A program made the translations under genes and the position numbers. Shown here piece by piece: positions 17,324 to 26,514 of a DNA stretch of 56,765 bases. The notes beneath the pieces are model-generated. The model was not told where the DNA came from, did not search any database, and saw nothing but the letters and a program-made list of their open reading frames with translations. This stretch comes from an uncultured Porphyromonadaceae bacterium (GTDB lineage: Bacteria; Bacteroidota; Bacteroidia; Bacteroidales; Muribaculaceae). The stretch is taken from assembly GCA_905198125.1 (NCBI GenBank), contig CAJKBH010000022.1:1-56765 (forward strand), in the 5' to 3' direction. Position 1 is the stretch's first letter, and every line of letters starts with the position of its first letter.

Positions 17324-19246
17324 TTATCTCCAGGGTTTGTTCTGGGTCAGGTTGGGATTTCTGTTGCGTTCCGATTCGGGAATCTGGAAGATGTAGCACT
17401 GTTCGTAGTGGAGCGACGGAGAATTTACCCAGAATTCGTTCTCCAGGGCGCCGAATATGTCGAACCATTTGTAGCCCTTGCTACCGATTCCGCCGTAGAC
17501 GTGTTCCAGACGACGCCAGCGGCGCAGGTCCCATATACGGTGACCTTCGGCAAGGAGCTCGACGATGCGCTCCTGCTCGATGGCGTCGAAGAAATTGTCA
17601 CGGTTATTGCATTTGTCAGGGGCGAGAGCCGGCAGGTTGCCACGGTGACGCACACGGTTCACCAAGGCGATGCTTTCAGCCGTCGGGCCGTTTATTTCGT
17701 TGTCGGCCTCGGCATACATCAGGAATACGTCGGCCAGACGGATCACCGGCCAGTTGAAGTCGCCGTCGGTGCGTTCCTGTCCGGCATAGTTGCGCACGAA
17801 CTTGCGGAACACATAGCCGGTAGTGGACAGAACGTTGTAGGTGATGTGCTTGTGTTCGGTCACTTTGCCGTCGTCACCCACGCTGAACGAGGACAGGGCG
17901 CCTTCCCAGTTCTTGTATTCATACTGAGTGAGTCCTGTTTCCTTAAGGGACATCATGCCCATGCACTGCTCGTAGTTCCACATTATGGATGCCTTCATGC
18001 GGTAGTCGCGGTTGGCGTACGACTGCGGATTGAGAGTGGAGTTAGGGGCGTTCACCGACTTAATGCCGGGCGACATCTGCACCATCGGCGTGCAGAAATC
18101 GCCGGTGACTGTGCTCTGGTAACGGTCGGCTATGTTTGCGCGGGGATTGACCCAGGATTGGGAATACTGCACGGTGCGGCCCGCGAAGTCGCGCATCAGC
18201 TGGTCGCCCTGGCCCGTGCTGGTGCCGCCATGCTCGAATGTGAACACGAATTCAGGGTCGCCGTTGGCTGTGGGCAGGAACAGGTAGAAGTAGTTGGGCA
18301 GCTTTTCGGCGCCGCCGAAATTTTTGACGCGTCCCGACAGGTCGACGCCGTCGATGACGGTGCCCTCGGGCCACATCTCGGCCGGAGCGTCGCATTCACC
18401 GGGTTCGCCGCCGCGGAACAGGTCGAGTCCGAAATCATTTATGACCGATCCGAAATCGGCCCGCGCAGCCTTATAAGCGCGTTGCGCCTCGCTTTCGGAG
18501 GGAGTGAACGTGTCCAGCTCGGGCCAGCCGTAATGGTTCCACGAGGCCCAGAACAGGTTGATCTTGCCGCGCAGGGCTATGGCCGCCGGCTTGCTGTAGC
18601 GTCCCCGTATTTCGGCTTTGTCGGGCAATGCGGGAATGATCTCGTCGAAGTCTGCCATCAGGGAGGCGTATATCTGCGAGATGGGAGTGCGCGATATGGA
18701 TGCCACCTCGTCGTTGCTCTTGACGTTCCAGTCTATGTAGGGCACGTCGCCCCACCATGAGATGAGCCGGAAGTAGACCAGGGCGCGCATCAGCTTGCAT
18801 TCCGCTATGATGGTGTGCAGGTTCTGACGCTCCTCGTCGCTTTTGGCATTCGGAATCATGGCCTCCACGTTCTCGATTACGTAGTTGGCGCGGTTCACTG
18901 CGCCGTAGCAGTATTTGTACATGTTCTCGAAATATCCGCCGAATCCCCAGGGAAGGTAATCCCAGCGGCCCATATATGCGCGCCCGTTGTTGCCGTTGTT
19001 GGCCAGAAAGGAGTTGCCGCGCATCTTCACGTATTCGCCCAGTCCGTCCAGATAATAGTCCCGGCAGAACAGATATCTGGTGTCGGACAATACTCCGGCC
19101 AGCGCCGAGGTGGCGTCGCTTTCGTTTTTCCAGAAATTTTCCTTTGACAGTGAATCGGTCGGTTCCAGATCCAGAAGGTGGTCGCGGCACGACTGCAGCG
19201 ACACAGCCGACAGCAGAAGCAATGGTATGATATGTCTGTATTTCAT
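17324..19246 (-). CDS. SusD-family glycan-binding lipoprotein (PUL1)
   Basis: 640 residues from the ATG at 19246, chosen because it starts the lipoprotein signal peptide (MKYRHIIPLLLLSAVSLQSC, lipid Cys20); the open frame runs further upstream into SusC. SusD motifs are clear: LDLEPTDSLSKENFWKNESDATSALAG near the N-terminus, the TPR region with ECKLMRALVYFRLISWWGDVPYID, and the C-terminal RMADVFLMYAEA-like segment (VIRLADVFLMYAEADNE) with RIVELLAEGHRIWDLRRW. SusD forms the lid of the SusC channel and helps capture oligosaccharides. It begins 10 bp after SusC. Confidence 0.96.
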   Translation of the reverse strand: MKYRHIIPLLLLSAVSLQSCRDHLLDLEPTDSLSKENFWKNESDATSALAGVLSDTRYLFCRDYYLDGLGEYVKMRGNSFLANNGNNGRAYMGRWDYLPWGFGGYFENMYKYCYGAVNRANYVIENVEAMIPNAKSDEERQNLHTIIAECKLMRALVYFRLISWWGDVPYIDWNVKSNDEVASISRTPISQIYASLMADFDEIIPALPDKAEIRGRYSKPAAIALRGKINLFWASWNHYGWPELDTFTPSESEAQRAYKAARADFGSVINDFGLDLFRGGEPGECDAPAEMWPEGTVIDGVDLSGRVKNFGGAEKLPNYFYLFLPTANGDPEFVFTFEHGGTSTGQGDQLMRDFAGRTVQYSQSWVNPRANIADRYQSTVTGDFCTPMVQMSPGIKSVNAPNSTLNPQSYANRDYRMKASIMWNYEQCMGMMSLKETGLTQYEYKNWEGALSSFSVGDDGKVTEHKHITYNVLSTTGYVFRKFVRNYAGQERTDGDFNWPVIRLADVFLMYAEADNEINGPTAESIALVNRVRHRGNLPALAPDKCNNRDNFFDAIEQERIVELLAEGHRIWDLRRWRRLEHVYGGIGSKGYKWFDIFGALENEFWVNSPSLHYEQCYIFQIPESERNRNPNLTQNKPWR

Positions 19247-19256
19247 CTTGATGTCG

Positions 19257-22200
19257 TTAGAATGATATGTTGATGCCCAGTGTATAGGTTCGGGTGGTGG
19301 GATACAGGTCGCCGGAGTTGGCGGGTTTCTCGGGGTCAAGACCTTCGTATGAGGTGAGGGTCAGGAGGTTGTCGGCGCTGAAGTACACGCGCAGGTTCTG
19401 TACCCAGAATTTAGTGGTGATTTTGCGCGGCAGGGTGTATCCGAGCTGAATGTTCTTAAGCCGGAAGTAATCCATGCGTCGCAGGTGGAATTCATTCTCG
19501 GTGGGATTTGTGGCGTTGCCTCCGAGTCGTTCCCATTCGCCGTCCCGGTTCTCCCACGACCAGGGTTTTGTCAGATGGTTGTCGGTCGGAGTGTACGACT
19601 GCGTGGGGAGGATGCAGGTGTTGTATTTGTTGATCCAGAAGTCGCGGCGACCGGCCGAGCCCTGCCACAGCATCGCGAAGTCGAATCCGCGCCAGTCGGC
19701 CTTGAAGTTGAGGGCGAAGTTGGTGGTGGGCGCGTCGCGGAGGCTGTTTACATCGGCCACCTTGTCGTTGCCGTCTATCACTCCGTCGCCGTTAGTGTCC
19801 AGGCGGATTATGTCGCCCGGCTTGGCTCCCTGGTCGGCGTAGTCGTAGGTGTCCTGGAAAGTCTGTGCCAGTCCCGGAAGCGTGGGCATATAGTAGGTGA
19901 AATGATAGGGCATGTTCAGGTAGACGTATCCCTTGTCGAGGAATTCGCCCCATTTCTCGAGGTTCATGCGGTTGTACGATACGTTGGCGTTGACCGAGTA
20001 ATTGAAATCGGCGGCGTGGTCGCGCCATGTCAGGTTGACTTCGACGCCACGGTTGCGCAGGTTGCCCAGATTGGCTTTGGGAGCCTCGTATGCGCCTGTC
20101 AGATGGATTGACATCTGCGAGTTCTGCAGCATTCCGGTCGTGAGCCGGTCGTAATAGTCCAGTTCGGCCAGCAGACGGGAATTGAGCATGGCCAGGTCGA
20201 GTCCGAGGTTGAACACGCGTGTCTTCTCCCATGTCAGGGCGGTGTTGAGCATTTTCTGATATACGAAACCGGAAGCGATGGCACCGTCGAACATATAGTT
20301 GTTCTGTGCCATTATCTCTCGTTGCTGGTATGCCCCGACACCGCTGTTGTTGCCCAACAGGCCGTACGAAGCTCGGAATTTGGCGTTGTCCAGCCATGAC
20401 TCGACATGGGGCTTGAGCCAGGGTTCCTCGCTGAGACGCCAGCCGATGGAGCCGGAGGGGAAGAATCCGTATCTGTGACCCTTCAGGAACTTGGAGCTGC
20501 CGTCCACACGGAAGTTGAATTCGGCCAGATAGCGGTCAAGGGCGTTGTAGCTGACGCGGCCTATGAAGGAGCGTAATCCTTCGCGCGACGAGGTGCCGGA
20601 TGTGGTCTGGGTCGTGGTCAGCGCCGAATTGATTTCGGACAGCGATGGGTGTATGCGGTTGCCGCGTCCCGTGGTGTTGGAACGGCTGTACCAGTATTCC
20701 TCGCTGTAGATGGCCATGATGCGGAGATCGTGCGCGTCGCCGAACACATGATTGTAGTTCAGACGGAAGTTCAGCAAGGTCTTGTAGCCGTTGTTGTTAC
20801 GGTCCGTCACGCCGGCGCTGGGCTGGATGTACCACAGTTCCTTGTAGCTGTCGGTCTGGAAGTCATAGCTTTGCACCGGCATGGGGGCGTCCTTGTAGTA
20901 TTGGTTGTAGTAGCGCAGCGAGTAGTCAAGCCTGGCGGTGAATCCCTTGAAGGCGTTCCACTCCAGGAAAGCGGTTCCGTTCAGTTCCTGCCGGTTCTCC
21001 TTCTTGACGGCGTTGTTGTAGACACACAGGGGATTGAACGCCTCGGGGAGCTCGCCGTAGGCCATCGGGCCTCCGTAGTGTCCCGTCTCGGGGTCGTAGG
21101 GATATATGCCGGCCACGGCGTTGCCTATGCGGTTGTCCTCGCCGTTGAAACCGTTGCTCTGGCAGTAGGAGTATTTGCTCCAGCTGCCGTCCATGCGCAT
21201 TCCGGCCTTGAGCTGACGCAGTATCATATAGTCGAAATTCATGCGCACGTTGAAGCGGTCGTAGTCATTGTTGATCTGCAGGCCTTTCTGGTCCATATAG
21301 CCCACGGAGGCGAAGAAGTTGGCCTTGTCGTTGCCGCCCGTCGCCGACACGTTGTATGTCTGCAGCGCGCCGGTGCGCATGATATGGTCGAACCAGTCGG
21401 TGTTGGGATAGCGCACGGGGTCGATCATGCCCAAGGCAAGCCATTGGTCGATGGTGCCTTCCTTATAGTTCTGCTGCACACCGTTGGTGCCGGGGTTCGT
21501 GGCGGCCGAGAGCTGGTGCAGGTGCAGTGCCGTGGCGTAATCGCTGAGCAGGTCGTATGCCCGTGTGGCCTCCTGCCATCCGTATGAGGCCGAAAAGTTG
21601 ATCTGTGTGGGACGGTTCTTGCTGCCGTTCTTGGTCTTGATCAGGATTACGCCATTGGCCGCGCGCGATCCATAGACGGACGATGCCGTGGCGTCTTTCA
21701 GCACCGAGATGCTTTCGATGTCGTTCATGTTGATTCGGTTGATGTCGACGTCGGGCATGTCGTCCACCACGACCAGAGGGGCGGAGTTGTTGATCGTGCC
21801 GAGGCCGCGAATCAGAAGGGTCGCGCTGTTGTTGCCGGCCATGCCGGTGCTCTGGTTTACCGAAAGTCCCGGTATCAGACCCGAAAGGGCAGCCGACACG
21901 TTGGGCACGGAGCGAGAGGTCATGTCCTTGCCGACGGACACGGAGGCCACGGATCCGGTGAGGTTGACTTTCTTCTGTGTGCCGTAGCCTACGACCACTA
22001 CCTGTTCGAGGGCCGTCTGCGAGGACTCAAGGGCCACGGTGAGTGTCTCGTGTCCGTCGACTTTCACGCTCTTTGTGCTGTAGCCCACATACGAGAACTG
22101 CAGCGTGGCCTTGTCGTCGGCTACAATCGAAAAGTGTCCGTCAAGATCGGTCACGACACCGCGTTTGCTGCCTTTGTCTATGACCGAGACTCCGATCAGC

Positions 22201-22313
22201 GGCTCGCCGTCCGAGGCGTCGGTCACCGTTCCGCTGACGTTGATGTCGCGGGCCGCGACCGGCAGGCCCGTGACCGCCGCCATAAGCAGGACAATGAGAT
22301 TTTTTGATTTCAT
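19257..22313 (-). CDS. SusC-family TonB-dependent outer-membrane transporter (PUL1)
   Basis: 1018 residues from the ATG at 22313, where the signal peptide MKSKNLIVLLMAAVTGLPVAA begins. A carboxypeptidase-regulatory-like domain (about 24-105, INVSGTVTDASDGEPLIGVSV) is followed by the TonB-box/plug entry LEQVVVVGYGTQKKVNLTGSV, the plug with SISVLKDATASSVYGSRAANGVI, then the 22-strand barrel ending in an aromatic residue (GINISF). There is no N-terminal STN domain, so it is not expected to signal through an anti-sigma factor; regulation is by the upstream sensor. Only 44 bp separate it from the sensor gene and no clear -7 box is seen there, so read-through from the sensor promoter is possible. 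Confidence 0.96.
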   Translation of the reverse strand: MKSKNLIVLLMAAVTGLPVAARDINVSGTVTDASDGEPLIGVSVIDKGSKRGVVTDLDGHFSIVADDKATLQFSYVGYSTKSVKVDGHETLTVALESSQTALEQVVVVGYGTQKKVNLTGSVASVSVGKDMTSRSVPNVSAALSGLIPGLSVNQSTGMAGNNSATLLIRGLGTINNSAPLVVVDDMPDVDINRINMNDIESISVLKDATASSVYGSRAANGVILIKTKNGSKNRPTQINFSASYGWQEATRAYDLLSDYATALHLHQLSAATNPGTNGVQQNYKEGTIDQWLALGMIDPVRYPNTDWFDHIMRTGALQTYNVSATGGNDKANFFASVGYMDQKGLQINNDYDRFNVRMNFDYMILRQLKAGMRMDGSWSKYSYCQSNGFNGEDNRIGNAVAGIYPYDPETGHYGGPMAYGELPEAFNPLCVYNNAVKKENRQELNGTAFLEWNAFKGFTARLDYSLRYYNQYYKDAPMPVQSYDFQTDSYKELWYIQPSAGVTDRNNNGYKTLLNFRLNYNHVFGDAHDLRIMAIYSEEYWYSRSNTTGRGNRIHPSLSEINSALTTTQTTSGTSSREGLRSFIGRVSYNALDRYLAEFNFRVDGSSKFLKGHRYGFFPSGSIGWRLSEEPWLKPHVESWLDNAKFRASYGLLGNNSGVGAYQQREIMAQNNYMFDGAIASGFVYQKMLNTALTWEKTRVFNLGLDLAMLNSRLLAELDYYDRLTTGMLQNSQMSIHLTGAYEAPKANLGNLRNRGVEVNLTWRDHAADFNYSVNANVSYNRMNLEKWGEFLDKGYVYLNMPYHFTYYMPTLPGLAQTFQDTYDYADQGAKPGDIIRLDTNGDGVIDGNDKVADVNSLRDAPTTNFALNFKADWRGFDFAMLWQGSAGRRDFWINKYNTCILPTQSYTPTDNHLTKPWSWENRDGEWERLGGNATNPTENEFHLRRMDYFRLKNIQLGYTLPRKITTKFWVQNLRVYFSADNLLTLTSYEGLDPEKPANSGDLYPTTRTYTLGINISF

Positions 22314-22357
22314 AAGTATGGTTAGTTTAGTTTGAGTTATCAGGTGGATTGCCGACT

Positions 22358-25300
22358 CTATTTGTTCAGGTCGTTGATATAGTCCTTGGGCAGTTTGCCG
22401 AAATGCTCGAAGAAGCATTTTGAGAAGTAGGAGGGGGTGTTGAATCCCACCATATAGCATACCTCGACTATCTGGTAACGCCCTGTGGCAAGGAGTTCGG
22501 CGCTCTTGCTGAGGCGTACTATCCGGATGTAGTCGTTAGGGGTTTTTCCTGTGACGCCTTTGACGCGTTTGTGGAAATTAGAACGGCTCATCAGGAACAT
22601 ACGGGCAAGGCCGTCGATGTTGAAATCCTCGTTTGTGAGGTTCTCGAGGATCAGGTCGTTCAGTTTCTTGACGAATTCGGCGTTTTCTGCTTCGCGTGTG
22701 TCCTCGGTATGAGGCTTCTGATAGAAATCAAGAGGAGACTTTATAAAATTCTCCCTGAGCCGGCGCCGGCTGTCAAGAATGCTTGAGGCTTGCGCGCGCA
22801 GCTGCTCGATGGAGAAAGGCTTTTCTATATATGCGTCGGCTCCGATGTTCAGGCCCTCCACTTTGGTCTCGATGTCGGTCTTGGCCGACAGCAGGATGAC
22901 CGGGATATGCGAGAACGAGGGATTGCCGCGGACGGCCCGGCACAGCTCGATGCCGTCCATGTCGGGCATCATTATGTCGGAGATGATGATGTCTACGTTC
23001 CTGTTTTCAAGAATGGCGAACGCTTCGACACCGTTTGACGCCGAGAGGGTATTGAACGCATCCGAGAGATTGTCGGCGATGAACGAACGCAACTGGTCGT
23101 TGTCCTCCACTATCAGCACCGTGGGCATGTTGCGGTCCTCCGTGCCGGATGCGGCGTCGGAATCCGCGGGTCCGTTTTCATCAGTCGATTGTGTGCCGGA
23201 TGTCCTGTCATGCTCCTGAGTGTCGGCCTGCAGCGTCGTGGGGATTGTCAGGATGAACCGGCTGCCGTGGCCGTATTCGGACTCGACGCTGATCTCGCCG
23301 TCGTGCATCCTGGCGAGACTTCGGGCCAGCGGAAGGCCAAGTCCGGAGCCGGGATGTTTACCATGGTCGTCCACCTGATAGAATGACTCGAAGATGCGCT
23401 TTATGTCCTTTTCCTTGATTCCGGGGCCGTCATCGGCTATTTCAAGACGAAGCGCTTGTCCCTCCCGGTCCAGGTGCATGGACACGGTGATGCGTTTGTC
23501 GGCGAATTTCATTGCGTTCGACATCAGGTTGCCCACGATTTTCTCGAAAGCCTCGGGGTCGAGCACGCATTCTATTCCGGGTTGAATGCCGCTCCGGTCC
23601 AGTCTGATGCCGTGCAGACCTGTGAATTCCTCGTAGCGGTTGCAGATGCCCTCCACTATTTCCGAGGCGTTGCACCTGGTGAAACTCAGCCGCATCAGTT
23701 GGGACTCCACCTTGCGGAAATCCAGCAGCTGGTTGATAAGCTCCAGCAGCCGCTGCACGTTGCTTTTCATCACCACGAGGTTACGCCGGGTGCGTTCGTT
23801 GCCGTCGCCCGATTTCAATATGGTGTCCAGCGGAGCGCTGATCAGCGAAAGGGGCGTGCGGATCTCATGGGCGATGTTGGTGAAGAACCCAATTTTCGCC
23901 TCATACAGTTCCTTCTCCTTGGCGTGGCTGAATTTCACCATCTTGCGTCGGTGGGATGCGTCGATACGTCGCTTCAGGAAGTACATGGCCAGTCCGAAAA
24001 GCAGGATGTACACCACCAGCATCGTGTTGGAGAGCAGGAACGGCCTTCTGACCACGAGCCGGAGTTCGATCGGCTCGCTCCATACTCCGTCGTTGTTGGC
24101 GCCTTTGATCTGAAGGGTGTATTTGCCGGCGGGGATGTTCATGTATCCGATATGCCGCTCGGTGCCCGGCAGGGTCTTCCATGTCGAGTCGAAACCTTCG
24201 AGACGGTAGGCTATCTTGTTCTGTTCGGGGGAAAGATAGCTGAGACACGCCACGTCGAACCCGAATGTAGATTCGGACGAGGCAAGTTCAATTTTCGCGC
24301 TCCCGTCCGCAGAGCGCCGGTCGCGTCGGCCGTTGACGTAGAAATCCGTGACACGCACGGCGGGAACCATGTCGTTCTTGCGGATGGCGGCCGGATCAAA
24401 GGTGATGAAACCGCCCGAACCTCCGAAGTAAAGCATATCGCCTTTGCCCGAACGCAGTGAGGAATTGTGCGTGTAGTGTATCTTAAGGAGATTCTCGAGG
24501 TACCGGAAATCCCTTACGGAATAGTCGTCGGCCGAGATCTTCACGAGGCCGCCTCCCGTGGACACCCAGATGTTCCCGTTCATATCCTCCTGCGTGGAAT
24601 AGATTATGTTTGACGGGAGTCCGCCGCGGGCTTCGGTGAAACGCCGTTCCACCTTGCCGGTGGAGGGATTGAACAGGGCCAGACCTTCGCCTTCGGTGCC
24701 GATCCACAATTTGCCGCGCGAGTCAAGAAATATGTTGTTGAGGTTGTTGCCGGGCAGCGACGAGACATTGCCGGTACGGTGGACGTAGTTGGTGAACCGG
24801 CCGTCGGGACTCATGCGGAACAGCCCGTGGAAATGTGTGGCGAACCAGAGGTTTCCTTCGTAATCCTCAAGAATCTTCATCACGGACGCCGACTGCAGGG
24901 CCGGGATGCGGTTGAATCTCGAGCCGTCGAATACGGCGGCGCCGCGCGAGGTGCCGGCATATATGCGTCCGGTGGAGGCGCGGTACATGACGTTGACCAC
25001 ATTCGAAGGCAGTCCGTCGGCAGTGGTATAGTTGGCGGTGATGTTGCCGGACGGGTATCCGGCCACGGTTATGCCCCGGTCATAGTCGCTGATCCAGAGC
25101 CGGTCGCCGACAGCCAGGGTCCCTTGAATGTTGTCGGAAAGTCCCGCAACGGGAAATACGGATGTGGTGCGTGTGGCCGGATTGAATATGTTCAGGCCTT
25201 TGCCGCTTGAGGTCAGCACGATGTTTCCGTCAGGCACCTCGACTATGCGTTTGACAATGTTGTTTGTCCGCGCGTTGCCTCCGTCGTTATGTCCTGCCTG

Positions 25301-26308
25301 ATAATAGGAAAAGGCGTTGATGCGCGGCGAAAGATAACATACGCCGTAAAAATACGTGCCGAGCCACAGACCTCCTTCGTTGTCGCGCGTGATGGCGAAG
25401 ATGCTTTTGTCGGGCAGATTGTCGTATGAGCTGCCATCGTCGAATGGCCGGAGCGTGTGCGTATTGCGGTCAAGTCTGAGCAGACCGTTTTCCGACCCCA
25501 TTATCAGCTCGTTGGGACTATATGGAGTAAGGGCCTTTATGTCATGTACGGGTGCATTGGAGGATGTGGTGTGGGTGATGCGCCTGACTGAGTTGGAGCG
25601 TGGATCGAAATGAAACAGGCCGTCGGTCAGAGTGCCGGCCCATAGCGTATTGTCGCTCTGTCGGTACAGGGTCTGTATGTTTTCTCCGCAGACAGGAGTG
25701 GACGTCGTCTTGCCGGTGCGGGGATCGAGGCGGAAAAGACCGGCGTTGTCGGTGCCGACCCAGATTGCGCCCGAAATGTCGGTGTCCATTGCGGTGACGA
25801 AGCGCGACGGCAGATGTCTGCCGTCGTAATGGCGCAGGACATTTAGCCTGGAATCCAGACGGTATATGCCTTGTCCGTAGCATCCCACCCATAGATGTCC
25901 CGTTTTGTCCGTCACAAGACAGTGTATGCTGTTGCGGTCGTCGCCGAACCGATGTCCGTCAAGAGCCACATGGCGGAAACTGTCGCTGTCGGGACTATAG
26001 CTGTATAACCCCTCCTTGGTGCCGACGAGTATGTCGCCGCCGGGTGTCTCCAGCAGACAGTGGATGAAATTATTGCCTAAGCTCAGACTGTCGTTGTCTA
26101 CACGCCGATAGACTTTGAAGTTCAGTCCGTCGAACCGGTTCAGTCCGTCGTTGGTGCCGAACCATAGGAATCCGCGGCTGTCCTGCATCACGGCCCACAC
26201 GCCGTTGTGCGAGAGTCCGTCGTCGGTCTGATAGCTGCGGTACAGCGACGCTGCGGCATGCAGTGTCATAAAGGCAATTATAATGAATGTGAGGATCAGT
26301 TTTTTCAC
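22358..26308 (-). CDS. Hybrid two-component system sensor/regulator (HTCS) of PUL1
   Basis: 1316 residues from a GTG at 26308, chosen because it begins the signal/membrane segment VKKLILTFIIIAFMTLHAAA and lies 19 bp from a -7 box. The periplasmic part is a double beta-propeller of Reg_prop repeats (about 25-660; GxLWxGT-type units such as GFLWFGTNDGLNRF) followed by a Y_Y_Y domain. One membrane segment (about 745-765) leads to HisKA (FTNIAHEIRTPLSLI), HATPase_c (NLMSNAMKFA, ADDGPGIKEKD, GSGLGLPLA), a receiver domain with phospho-acceptor Asp in IISDIMMPDMDG, and a C-terminal AraC helix-turn-helix (about 1210-1310). All phosphorelay residues are present. It senses an oligosaccharide in the periplasm and activates the locus, probably through the paired direct repeats at 4582, 10718 and 26357. 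Confidence 0.95.
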   Translation of the reverse strand: MKKLILTFIIIAFMTLHAAASLYRSYQTDDGLSHNGVWAVMQDSRGFLWFGTNDGLNRFDGLNFKVYRRVDNDSLSLGNNFIHCLLETPGGDILVGTKEGLYSYSPDSDSFRHVALDGHRFGDDRNSIHCLVTDKTGHLWVGCYGQGIYRLDSRLNVLRHYDGRHLPSRFVTAMDTDISGAIWVGTDNAGLFRLDPRTGKTTSTPVCGENIQTLYRQSDNTLWAGTLTDGLFHFDPRSNSVRRITHTTSSNAPVHDIKALTPYSPNELIMGSENGLLRLDRNTHTLRPFDDGSSYDNLPDKSIFAITRDNEGGLWLGTYFYGVCYLSPRINAFSYYQAGHNDGGNARTNNIVKRIVEVPDGNIVLTSSGKGLNIFNPATRTTSVFPVAGLSDNIQGTLAVGDRLWISDYDRGITVAGYPSGNITANYTTADGLPSNVVNVMYRASTGRIYAGTSRGAAVFDGSRFNRIPALQSASVMKILEDYEGNLWFATHFHGLFRMSPDGRFTNYVHRTGNVSSLPGNNLNNIFLDSRGKLWIGTEGEGLALFNPSTGKVERRFTEARGGLPSNIIYSTQEDMNGNIWVSTGGGLVKISADDYSVRDFRYLENLLKIHYTHNSSLRSGKGDMLYFGGSGGFITFDPAAIRKNDMVPAVRVTDFYVNGRRDRRSADGSAKIELASSESTFGFDVACLSYLSPEQNKIAYRLEGFDSTWKTLPGTERHIGYMNIPAGKYTLQIKGANNDGVWSEPIELRLVVRRPFLLSNTMLVVYILLFGLAMYFLKRRIDASHRRKMVKFSHAKEKELYEAKIGFFTNIAHEIRTPLSLISAPLDTILKSGDGNERTRRNLVVMKSNVQRLLELINQLLDFRKVESQLMRLSFTRCNASEIVEGICNRYEEFTGLHGIRLDRSGIQPGIECVLDPEAFEKIVGNLMSNAMKFADKRITVSMHLDREGQALRLEIADDGPGIKEKDIKRIFESFYQVDDHGKHPGSGLGLPLARSLARMHDGEISVESEYGHGSRFILTIPTTLQADTQEHDRTSGTQSTDENGPADSDAASGTEDRNMPTVLIVEDNDQLRSFIADNLSDAFNTLSASNGVEAFAILENRNVDIIISDIMMPDMDGIELCRAVRGNPSFSHIPVILLSAKTDIETKVEGLNIGADAYIEKPFSIEQLRAQASSILDSRRRLRENFIKSPLDFYQKPHTEDTREAENAEFVKKLNDLILENLTNEDFNIDGLARMFLMSRSNFHKRVKGVTGKTPNDYIRIVRLSKSAELLATGRYQIVEVCYMVGFNTPSYFSKCFFEHFGKLPKDYINDLNK

Positions 26309-26327
26309 GGTGGTTCTTTTAATGTTG

Positions 26328-26335
26328 CAAATATA
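26328..26335 (-). promoter_or_regulatory. -7 promoter box for the HTCS gene
   Basis: The minus strand reads TATATTTG, matching TAnnTTTG, 19 bp upstream of the GTG start. The direct-repeat pair of set 3 begins 22 bp upstream. Confidence 0.6.
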
Positions 26336-26356
26336 TATGCTTGATGCTCGAGGACC

Positions 26357-26396
26357 ATGCAATAATATTGCAGGCAGATGCAAGATTATTGCAAAA
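26357..26396. promoter_or_regulatory. Paired direct repeats, putative HTCS sites (set 3)
   Basis: ATGCAATAATATTGCAGGC (26357-26375) and ATGCAAGATTATTGCAAAA (26378-26396), 21 bp start to start, between the divergent promoters of the HTCS gene and the SGNH esterase. They could serve both, giving autoregulation of the sensor and inclusion of the esterase in the regulon. Confidence 0.6.
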
Positions 26397-26463
26397 GACT
26401 TATCCTAAACGTATTGTTGTACGGTTTTTGAAGATTGTCGTATGCCGGCATGTATCGCGTATT

Positions 26464-26471
26464 TAATTTTG
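26464..26471 (+). promoter_or_regulatory. -7 promoter box for the SGNH esterase
   Basis: TAATTTTG matches TAnnTTTG, 43 bp upstream of the ATG at 26515. No convincing -33 element at the standard distance. Confidence 0.5.
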
Positions 26472-26514
26472 CAGATATACGTAATATTTGACAGACGTTA
26501 ACAAACAATATAAA

